Below are positions 12,181 to 24,500 of a stretch of 64,000 nucleotides of DNA, piece after piece. The stretch lies in NCBI RefSeq assembly GCF_000150275.1, contig NW_002060972.1:314500-378499 (forward strand). The letters run 5' to 3'. The position numbers and the translations under genes were made by a program. The notes under the pieces were generated by a model. The model had not been told where the DNA came from, searched no databases, and saw only the letters and a list, made by a program, of their open reading frames with translations. This stretch comes from Trichoplax adhaerens (lineage: Eukaryota; Placozoa; Uniplacotomia; Trichoplacea; Trichoplacidae). Position 1 is the first letter of the stretch; each line of letters starts with the position of its first letter.

Positions 12181-12533
12181 TTGAGCATCCATCAGTGAAC
12201 AATACCATCTGGTTAAGATTGCTTTCATCATTGAATGGATATCAAGGGAAAAGATCTTTTAGCCAACAGTTTCTCCATGTTATAATGAGATAGAACCAAC
12301 ACTTGGCAGCAATCAATAGGCATTAAGGAGATGTTATTGAATAGCTTTTGTTTGTATTGACTATTTCTTTTGGTCTATGGATGCCATGGTTATTCTATTC
12401 ATTTTGATGGGTATTTCTTTCTTTCCCCTTTTTCTTATTAGTGATATCAATTGATTGCATGCGGTAGAAAACAATTTGACTAGGAGAATTTTCACTTTAT
12501 CCCAAGTGTTGAAGATAGCCAACCTCGATCAAG
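12181..12533 (+). promoter_or_regulatory. Region upstream of the myosin VII start
   Basis: This should contain the myosin 5' UTR and possibly the promoter, inferred only from position. No TATA box, initiator or upstream splice site stands out. The start context AAGATGG has a purine at -3 and G at +4. Confidence 0.3.
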
Positions 12534-15500
12534 ATGGTCATCGTTGCCAAGGTAAAGCATCATGATTGAATATATTGGATTGTCATGGCTTGGCTAAGAA
12601 TCATCGATTGAAAAAAAGCAGATGATGACGGCCATAGCTTAGTCATCCCTTCACTTTTTTCTTGATATGTATCCATTGCCGTGTGGTGGATGGAAAGGAG
12701 GATATAGATTGAAAACATGTTTTGCCATTGCCATACTGTAACAAAATATTTTCCTCTTTCTTCTCCTCTCTTGTAGGGAGACCACGTTTGGTTGGATCAG
12801 CAAAAAGGTGGCGAATTCGATTTGCCCATCGCTGGTGTAGTAACCTTTTCTGAGAAAGGAGAAATTGTAGTTATCGACGACGATGGAAAGGTAACATGGT
12901 TTGATTGCTCAATTGGATAGAGAAGAGTGTTTAATTTGATAGGGTTAGGGTTCGATGACGCTTATATTATGTTGTAGAGAGTGAACTTATTTACATGATG
13001 GAAAGAATAAGCTATTTACTCTTGATGTTGGTTAACTTCCATTGTGGTGATGGATGATCATAGATTGAGAAAATCAACTCAATATCGTACTTCAATTGAC
13101 TAAGGACAAAATAGAGAATGTAGCTTTAACAAACGTTAATGTTATAGCACGGTAACAGAAGGGAAAATTAGTTTCTACTTGAAGCAGTTAAGGACAAAAT
13201 ATACAATAGTGCCTTGACATAAATGAACGTTATAGAAGGATAATGGAAGAAAAAAATCAACATAGTGTCCTATTTAATTGTCATTAATTAAAGATAAAAT
13301 ACAACATTACTTTTGACACAAGTTGACGTTGTGTAGTAACAAGGAAAGGGGAAGAATCCACTTCATGCCGTTCTTCAAATGATCATTAATCCAGGATAAA
13401 ATATCAAATACAGTCTTGACATAAGTTTACGGTATGCAATGATAATGGAAGGGGAAATCAACTCAAGATTGTAGTTTAAGTCGTTAAGGGATCAATGCAA
13501 AATATAGTCTTGATAAACGTAATGAAAGAAGAAAATCCACTCAATGCCGTACATGAAATGATAATTAATTAATTTATCAATTATAGTTTTGACATAAGTT
13601 TACGGTATACAATGATAATGGAAGGGGAAATCAATTCAAGATTTTGCAGCTTAAGTCGTTAAGGATCAATGCAAGGCGCAGTCTTGATGTAAGTTAATGT
13701 AATGAAATAATAAGGAAAGAAGAAAATCAACTCAATGCCCTATTTGGATTATAGAATCAATTAAGGATAAAAATACAAATTATAGTCTTAAATTAAGTTA
13801 ATGCTAGGTAATGATAATGATAGAATAGAAGGTAATAATCAACCCAGGATCAATACAAAATGTAGCCTTGACGTAAATTAACGTTCAGTAATGCTAAGGA
13901 AAGATAATGATCAACTCAATACCGTATTTTGATTGGAATTGATTCATGAAGGTAAAAAAAGCAAATGTAACCTTGACATAAGTTTACATTATGCAATGAT
14001 CAGGAGAGAGGAAAATCAACTCAATGCCATATTTGAATTTGAATTCATTTTGGAGAAAAAATACAACATGTAGCCTTGATATAACTTAACGTTATGCTAT
14101 GATAATGCAAGGAGAAATCAACTGCCTACCATATTTTACTGGAGGATAAAATACAGATTGTAGCCATGGCATGAATGAACGTTATGAATCATGATGATAA
14201 AGTTAAACCAGTTCATTTCGATGTTATAAAGATACGAAACGAGTAGGTCTTGATATTACTTACGGTTAAGGGATAGCCAACGCATGTGTCTATCTATAAT
14301 GATGGTATAGCAAAACCAGTTTATTTCCATAGTTCACGAATATAAAATGAGTTGATCTGGAGTTTACTTTAATGGAAAGGAATCAAATATATTGAATGAA
14401 GGATGAAATGCTAAAAGTGTAGCCTGACATGAGTTAGCATTTTACAGGATGATAGAAAAGAGATATAGGCTCAATTGAAGTAGACAAGAAGAGGTGATCT
14501 TTATTTAACTCATGAATTAGTTATAACTGTACTTATGCTAGATTATGCTAGATTAGACAAGTGAAAATCAAACTCATTTGAATGGCTGTACTGATAAAAT
14601 AGTTGGTCCTTAAAGGAATTAAAGTTACGATTATCGATGATGGAAAGTAAAACTGATTTCATATGACGTAGTTTCGGAATCATATCCTTAGCTTTTGCCT
14701 TAGTTAACGTTCGTTGCGATTATTAAAGATTCTGGAGAATAAAATCCGATTAGTGGCATGTTTTTAGCATAGAATATTGAATTAGTCTTTTTAACAATTG
14801 CTAACCGATATCCGATCGCTGGTAATGGAAAAGAAACGCCAGTTTCTTTACATGCTGGAAGGATAAAATAGTTAACCTTAACATTCATCATATCTATTTC
14901 TAATCTATCTAATCATGATAGTACTACTTCACATAAAAGTAAATTTAAATGTAAAACCATCGAGCTTTAACTTAATCGACTCTTCTGCATCATGAAAATA
15001 GCCGTTGCACAAATCCTACAAATAGTAATCCATCTTCATGCACATTGTAAACTATCTCCAGCCTTGATGATATTTCTTACCATGAGTGATTACTTTGGAT
15101 GTAACTACTACAACAAATTCTTATCCATTTTCTGATTTATCACGTTGAAATGATGCTTAGTGTAGCCTAGAAAAAATGGCTAGGCTTTTAGCTAGCTTGC
15201 ATCTATTGCAGAAATATTATTTGGTAAATCGTTATGCTTTTAGCCATCTTGTGTCCCTTTCTGAAGTATTTAGTGTTAAAATCGTTCCTTAGCTTGCATC
15301 CATTTCTACCATTTTACATCCATGATCGATTACTAGCGTTAAGGATTTTGCCTTTAAGATATTAAAAATATCCAAGTAGCATTGTTTAATCTTCTTCCAT
15401 TTTCATGTGTTTGTAATAGTATTCGATTGAACAATATTCTAGAAGACATTAATCAATGTTACTGAATCTTACTTACTCAATATTATACGCCTATGACAGA

Positions 15501-18500
15501 CTGTTAATTTGTCAACCAAAAATCTAATTTGACAGGCGATATGGTAGCATTTTATTCTGTGTTATATAGAGATACAATTACATTTTGTTTTGTGCAATGT
15601 CGACAACGCTTTCTGTTGACTTTGACATCTATTTTGTCACTTTTGATGTTTAGTACATAAGAAAATAGTCCATACTTTAAGTAATGAGATATTGATCCAC
15701 ATACTCAACACCAACGCTTTGTTATATAGTAATTTACAAAAAAAATGGGATTATACGATATTGCTGTTATTGATCATGAATGCAGTTTAGGTTAAGCTAT
15801 AATTTTTTTCACAGTTTGTTATTTTAGATATAGAAATTTGAAAGAAAGTTGCGAAATTTGAACAGATTATTATTACACTATTGTCTATCAAATATGAAGT
15901 GCTTCAATTATATTCAAATTTGCTACTTAATTAACTACTGAAGTATAGTCTAGAATACTAAATAGTTGAACAATTGTAATACATTCAGGTCCATCAGCGC
16001 ATTTGGATCTTTTTATTGCAGTATTAGACGTCTAGGATAAGCAGTAGCAAGTAGTACTCTCACATATTTTACTTCCAAATTGTCATTGGCAATGTCTTTA
16101 TTTAAGAATTCTTTCTACTTCACCAACTACTCTACTGTAATAGTACAAAAGAGTTGTTTACAAACAGGAAGTAATCTTCACTAGGTTGGTGCACAGTTTT
16201 ATAAATTGTCAACTTTGGTGGGCAATGTTAGAATTGATTACTTTTCCGACCACGAGTACTAACTACTACTAGTATGCCAAGACTGCATATTAAAATCAAA
16301 ACTTCCACTATTTCATCATTCAATCAAATTATTGATCACATCAGAGCCCAATATACAATAGTTAAATTGAAACAAAGGCGCTAGATAGTTCATCTTCAAC
16401 TAGCTAGAGTGACAAACTTGTAATTCTTAATCTTTAATCTAACATAAATGTGCAAGGAAAGCGGTTATACTAAGGGTATTTCAATATCATATCGTTGAAG
16501 CTATTTGACTGCCAATGTTATCAATAGGAACATCCTGTATCGAAAGCCAAATCCGACAAAGTTATTAAGATTATGCACCCAACTAGTATTCAGGGTGTTG
16601 AGGATATGGTAAGTATATTATTAAATTACATAGGCAGACTTAGAATTTAATTTCGATTTTAAGGCAGATTTGTATCATCAGACTTGATGCTGTAAGACTG
16701 TTGTATCATCTATTAGATTGATTGCATGTTATTGTAGATAACGCAATAGAAAATGCTTATTAAACTTAATGGTGACTAAATTTATTATCATTGGCATATA
16801 GGTTAATCTAGACGACCTGCAAGAGTCTAGTATATTGCATAATCTTCAATTAAGATTCGATAACAATGATATCTATGTAAGTATCTATCATGTTGTATGA
16901 TAGAGCATAAAATTTGTGAAAGAAAATTGACAGTATGTCAAATCTAGTGAATTAGCGTAAAGCTACACTATACTAGGTGATAGTTAATAATTAGATCAGA
17001 TAGAAAATGGATAAATCCGCTATCTTTCTTCTGTACCTGTATCTCTTACCAAGACAAAGAAATTGACCGTGCATGTGCTTACACAACTGATGGTCTTGTT
17101 TATTGTATCGTCCTAGACCTATATTGGAACTATTCTTGTTGCCGTCAATCCGTATGAACCACAATCTATTTACACTGCCGAATATATCCAAAAATATCAA
17201 GATCAACCTTTTGGAGATTTACCTCCACATATCTATGCTGTGACTAATCATGTTTATAATACAATGAAAATAGAACATGCCGATCAGTGCTTAATTATCA
17301 GGTAAAATTACTTTCAATTCCTTATTGATGAAATTAACTTCGTACGTTATTTGTAAATCGCAATTCACCGTATTGATTGCAATTAATAATATAATATTGA
17401 CCTGCATTAGCGGCGAATCTGGAGCTGGCAAGACAGAGTCTGCAAAGTTGGTTCTGCAATATTTGGCTACTATTAGTGGTAAAAATTCTTCCGTCGAACA
17501 GCAAATTTTAGAAGCAAATCCAATCCTTGAAGGTAACCATGATCATTTGCAGTTATGTATGAAGTGATCTATGTCATTGCTTGTACTTATTAAATTACCC
17601 TTTCCAATCTTTGTATAGCATTTGGTAATGCTAAAACTATTCGTAACGATAACTCAAGTCGTTTCGGAAAGTACACCGAAATAAATTTCAACGATTACGG
17701 AATAATCGAAGGTGCTCATGTTGAGCAATATCTACTGGAAAAATCAAGGATTGTAAATCAGGTAAAAGCTTATATCAAGGGTTCTCATGGCATAAATAAG
17801 CACTCTCTGCTCATATACACATACATCAATTTAAGTGCTTTATCTCTGGAATAGCAATATACAGACTACATTACAGGGGTATTTTAGCTCGCTATAGGCT
17901 TAGTCAAATATTAAAATAATTAAATATTTCTATATTGATTATTTTAGATGAAGGATGAACGGAACTATCATATCTTTTATCGAATGCTTGCTGGCCTTCC
18001 AAGTAGCGAAAAAGCGAGGCTTCAACTTACAAAAGCGACAGATTATTATTATCTTACTAGGGTAAACATTCGTCCAGTATCTGTGAACGAAAGGATGTTG
18101 CTGCTGCTTAAAAAGATATTATTCTCACTTTAGTACTACGGTATCAGTAGCTGACCGCTTTAACCCTCGTTTTACTTTTAGGGTAATTGCACTATTTGTC
18201 AAGATGGAGATGAAAAAGAACTATTTAATCATATCAATAATGCAATGGAGGTACATTCTATGAAATGATTGGTACATTTTTTAATGTTGTTAAAATCATT
18301 AATACAGAGTAAAGGCTCTAGTACTAACTTCATGCTCTCATTGTATTGACCACTGTTTAGGTCTTAAATTTTAATACCGACGAAATTAAATCTATATTCC
18401 AAGTTCTATCTGGGATTCTTAATCTAGGAAACATTCAATTCTCAGGCAATTTATAAATGCTTGTAATGTTGAATTAACAATACATAAAATAAAATAATCT

Positions 18501-21500
18501 CCTTAAGTTTCATTCCCAACTAATTGTAATATGTTATTTACTATATTAGAAATGATTATTGAACATTTAGAAGCCTGCGAAGTCAGTAATCCCAAACAAG
18601 TAAAGATGGCATCAACTCTGTTTCAGGTTATCAAGCTAATTTTCTATCTTAACCAAATTTTTACTATTGAACAATTAACTTTATTTTAATTATGCATTTT
18701 ACACTGTAGATCATGTTGCTAAAGAAACATTGCTAATATTTAAAAATTTCATGCTCTATTTTTCATTTGATAAAGGTTAGGGCCAGTGATTTATCGGAAG
18801 TGTTAACTAATAGAACCACCCTCACGGGAGGAGAAAAAATATATTCACCGGTTGAGTTATCAAAAGCTATCAATATCAGAGATGCGTTGGCCAAAGGAAT
18901 TTATAGCAGATTATTCGTTTGGATTGTCAATAAAATCAATCATTCTATCTATAAATTTTTGGTAAGAATACATAGCAATTTGTACGATGTATACGAGCAC
19001 ATGTGTCTCAATTCCAAAGAAGCATAACTGCAAGTATTGTATAGCTGCTCTTAATGAAAAGCTCGCCTTTCAATCCTTACATAGACTAATAAAGCGCATC
19101 ATCGCACTTCTATCGGAGTTCTTGATATATTCGGATTTGAAAAACTCGAAACTAATAGGTTTGTGATCAAAGTATTACACACTAGGGTGCAAAAGATGTA
19201 TTTCTTTATCACTATAATTCCTTCTCTGTCTACCTCAGCTTCGAACAATTGTGTATCAACTTTGCGAATGAAAGCCTACAGCAATATTTTGTAAAATATA
19301 TTTTTAAGCTTGAGCAGGTAAAACTACCTGATAATTTATGATATATAAGAGTTTTCAATGTCATTAAATTGTCATCTCTAATGATACAGTCAGAATATAC
19401 GAAAGAAGGCATAAATTGGCAGGGAATTAAATTCACAGATAATCAAAACATTCTTGATATGATTGCCTATAAACAAATGAACATTATATCGATTATTGAT
19501 GAAGAAAGTCGTTTTCCCAGAGTAAGAATGCCAATACACTAGCTTATCTACAACTGATTTATGCGTTTATAACTTGTAACTTTAATCGAATAGCTATCCT
19601 ATTGAAAATGTCTCTATGGTTTACTCTAGGGTACAGATAGTACAATGCTATCAAAGTTACATCAACATCACGCTAAGAACTCAGCTTACGTGAAGCCTAA
19701 ATCTCAAATGGAGGCTAACTTTGGAATCCGCCATTACGCTGGTGTAGTGAAATATCAGAGTAGAGGTACAGCAACATTAATACTGAAATAATTTTGATTG
19801 CGTTCGCATAATGGATAGATGCAAGTCTTGAAATAATGCCATACTCAACATGATGTCATTAACTATTCTAAAATATTTTCTGATCTATAGAAATGTTGGA
19901 AAAGAATCGTGACACATTTGGTGGTGATTTATTAGAGGTCGTAAAATCGAGTGGCTTAGTGCTGTTACGAGAACTATTCGAGAAAGATCTGGCACAAGAA
20001 TCACGTAAAATGCCATTAACTGTTGGTATTCAGTTTAAGAAATCACTCGACTCTTTATTGAGAACATTAGGCGATTGTCAGCCCATGTTTATAAGATGTA
20101 TAAAACCGAACAATGGGAAGCAACCAAAAGTATTTGATAGATTAGTTTGCACTCGACAGCTTAGATATTCTGGAATGATGGAGACAATTAAAATTCGTGT
20201 CGCTGGATATCCAGTTAGACACTTGTATACAGACTTTATCAAACGTTATGGCATACTCGATTCCAAGCTTCCCCACATTAACAAAATAAAAAGTGCAAAG
20301 GATGCTTCATCCCGTATTATGGCTAAAATAAATGTAAAGTCTGGCTATCAATTGGGAAAAACAAAATTATTCTTGAAAGATAATGTTCAAGAATCATTAG
20401 AAAAGGCCCGTGAAGAATCTTTACACAAATCTGTGATAACTATCCAGAAAACTTATCGCGGCTACCTGTGTCGTAGTAGCTACATAGAACTGAGAAATGC
20501 AGTTATAGTTATTCAAAAAAATTGGAAGGCTAAGACTACAAGAGAGAAATATATTAAAGTACATGTGTATATTTCATTTAGATCATTGCTAAACTGGACT
20601 ACTTTATAACTTGATTAACGATAAATATCGTCGGAGAATTTAATTAATATGATAATATTCTGTTTTAGATGAGTACTGGCTTTACTCGACTACAGGCTAT
20701 CATAACAAGCAACCGAATAGCAAATGACTATAAGGCAAAGAGAAATATTATTTGTCGGTTACAGGTACATGAAATAAAATCAAAGTGATATTACGTCTTG
20801 CCTATCAGCTATAAATTGATGATTAGTTAATTGATACACATTATTTTCTCATACGTATACTTTTTCTCACAGCCTCACCTGAGAGGTTATCTTGTTAGGC
20901 AAGATTTCAAAATAAAAAAAGCTAGTGTTATAAGGATTCAATCTATGATTAGAATGATGATTGCAAGGAAATTATATCGCCAGGCTATTGAACAAGTATG
21001 CAGAATTTATACTTTTATATTTTGTAATCGTTTGCTGAAACAGCATTTAATCGATTCCAGAAACGACGACGTGAAGAGATTGAACAAATACGAATTTCAG
21101 AGGAAAAGAAACTCGCCAAAAAAATGGACAAGGAAAAAGCTCGTAAACAAGCGGAAGTGCTTCAACAGGTTTGCATCTGTAAAGTTACGAAAAAAAAATC
21201 TATTTTGAAAGCATCTTTCTATGCAATGTGACCATCTTAATGTCAGCCTTGTTGTATCGTATCTTAGCCATTCTATAGCTGAAAACGCTGACAGTAATAA
21301 AATGCAAAATATTTTACTATCTCAACAATTGTAGCTGAATATATTGTGACTTTATCAGTAACCTAATCTTATAATATGGATATTCTTTTACATTAGCAAC
21401 GCCTTCAAGAAATTGAGAAAGCAAAACAAGATAATGAAGAAAGAGAACGTCGGGAATTTCAAGAGAAACAAATTAGAATAGAACTAGCTAAGAGTAAAGC

Positions 21501-24500
21501 AGATGAAGAAGTTGATCATTCACAAGTGGTTCGAACTAACTTACCAATATACTTCTATAACTGTAACCTGTTATTATTACCACTTATTTGAATACGAATT
21601 AATTAATTGCATTTAAATAATCAATTAGGTGGATCAAATGTTTGACTTCCTTCCACCTGATGATGAGAAAACTGAATCTACACCGGTTCATTTTTCATTT
21701 TATGATTTAATATCGCCGTAACAATGAAGCTGAAACTATTTTGCATATCTAATCCGCATGTAATACTGCTTTTTTTATATATAGGATTTGTCCGAAACTA
21801 CTAAAGATGTTCGAAATAGCATTAGAAAAAGCAGCTCCACAACTGTATGTACTCTTATTTGAATTGATTACTATGCTGCAATATTATGACAGTGTCTTGC
21901 ACAAGATTGCCAGTGTTACATGCCACGGAACTGTAGTTGATTTATTACAAAATAATTTTTGACTGTTGCTAGATGGAAGATAATATTTCAAACTACCAGT
22001 TTTCAAAGTTTGCGGCTACTTACTTTGTCGGCGATGCTACCGGTGTCATTCTGCGAAAGCCTATCAAGCGGCCATTACTCGACTTAGTAAATGAACAAGA
22101 TAGAGCCGTAAGTAGAACATTATCCTGCAATGTCGTTAACTAAATAAATAACTGCAGCAACGATTGCGAAATTCTAACAATACATATGCATATATATTTT
22201 CAATGACTTTATTTGCTTACTTGAGCAATTTAAAAATGCAAACTCTGCATGACGTCCTAACAGTACCACTATTTTCTTAAGATTGCCTTGTCGATATGGA
22301 TTGCAATATTAAGATTCATGGGAGACCTTCCAGAGCCAAAAGCCGCAGCTCAGCCATCACCGTTGCAGGTATGTGCAATAATGTTTTACTTGCTACTTTA
22401 TAGTGATGAATGTTAATGCCGAAATTTTCTTTACCCTTTTGAATTATTAGCCTCAACAGCAAATTGACGACACGGATGCCCCTGAAGCTTCCTTATCTAT
22501 AATTCATAAACTGTATAACAAGACAATAGGACGTAAAGCCTCAAAGCATAAGAAATTTTTTGAATCTCAAAGCGGTGACTCTGTTAAAAGTGGTCGTTCG
22601 GTAATACTAATTATGCATCCTACACGTGTATGAGTACTGAAGCTGTTGTTACCTTAATTTAAGATGATAGATAGAGATAAAAATTATGCCCTAACATTTA
22701 AATTTCGTATTGTAGTTGAATTATAGCGAAATACTTGCAATTTTCGGATATCGGTAATGCGCCAGGTTATAACTTCCATGTTTTGCTTTACATTTAGGGT
22801 AGTTATGGTAAATCGGTTTTAAAATATTTCTCAATATCTCAAAGAAAGAAGAGCAAACATAGGGTATAAACGCATTGCATGCTCAATTATGATATATTAC
22901 AATTAATAATTAAGTTCTTAATCACTTTCTTCCATTCTTTAATATTTAACAATACCAGACTGAAATCAGTAGCATAACAAAGCAGGGTAAAGAGGAAGAA
23001 CTAGATGCCACTATAAAAGAGGCTGCAGGTTTTTTGCAAAAGCATACCACCAATCTAGAGAAAATACGATTTATCATAGGCCATGGTATTCAAAGAAAGG
23101 ATCTTCGGTATTGCCTAAATTAATAACTTTTAGCAACCGTCAGATTTTATATTTGCAAGATACTGACGCGAACTAAAAACCTACATTGTAGAGATGAGAT
23201 TTATTGCCAACTATGCAAGCAACTTACCGAGAATCATTTAAAATCAAGTTATGCGCGTGGATGGATATTGATGTCATTGTGTTTGGGATGTTTTACTCCT
23301 AGTAGTAAAGTTAGCTTTAGGACATGTTGTAATCAATAAAAATCATTGTAGCTTTAAAGTGTCTGTAAGGACTAATAACGATATGTATTTATTAGTTGGA
23401 AAAATATTTGGTGTGTTTCATCCGTGAAGGCCCAGCTGGATACGCTCCTTACTGCGAAGAACGTCTGAACCGAACGTATGCAAATGGTGCACGACAGCAG
23501 CCTCCTTGTTGGTTAGAATTACAGGTGACAGCATTGCCTCTATAGATTATTTTGATAACCCTCCAATTTTATGTTGCAATCTACGTCAAAATGTAATACA
23601 GATTCCTTATACGTGTATTATAGGCTACAAAATTAAAAGAGCCGATCAATATTCCATTAACCTTCATGGATGGAACTAATACAACAGCAACGGCCGATTC
23701 AGCAACCACGGCAAAAGAATTATGTGCACAACTTGCTCAAAAGAAATCTATGAAAGAAACATTCGGCTTTTCTTTATATATTGCATTACATGATAAAGTA
23801 ACTAGTACTGCTAAAGTTAAAAATTGTAAAGTGAAATATGTTACAAAATCAAAATTCGAAATTAATGGTAATTGATGTTGCAATTCACAATAGGTATCCT
23901 GTTTAGGGAGTGGAGATGACCACGTTATGGATGCAGTTGCTCAGTGTGAAGTATACGCTAGAGAGCAAGGATATCCTGAACGCCATACTCCTTGGCGTAT
24001 GTTCTTTCGTAAGGAAATATTCGCGCCTTGGCAAAACGGTACTAATGATCCAGTTAGTACCAATCTTATATATTATCAGATCATTCGCGGAGTTCAACAT
24101 GGAGAATACAAATGTGACAAGGTTTGTGAGATAGACTTCATTTCTGGATATTTATCGTAATACGCCGTGTATTTAAAAGCTACTGACCAGATTATGTTCT
24201 CCATTGTTTCTCTTAACCTGTGCTTTTATATGTTTCAATAGGATGAAGAATTAGCTGAAATTGCTGCTCAGCAATATTATATTGAGTATGGAGGACATCT
24301 AAAGAAAGATAAATTGTGCGAAATGTTGGATAATTATATTCCAAAATCTTCGTTGCAAGGAACTAAGCAATCGAAAGTAATCGATAAGTGGGCAATGATG
24401 GTTTCAAATTCTTTTAAAAAGGTAATTTAGGATCTCTAACTCATTTTGCCAATTTTCTACGTACTGTAAGAAGTAAAACCAAATCCTGACCCTAAACTGA

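Noticed and set aside
12944-12956. Telomere-like GGGTTAGGGTT
   Set aside because: Only two partial units inside an intron; expected by chance.
20996-21208. Continuous ORF reading through the end of myosin exon 19 into exon 20
   Set aside because: This frame loses the charged helix. Splicing 20995 to 21061 restores the family sequence, so the open frame is accidental.
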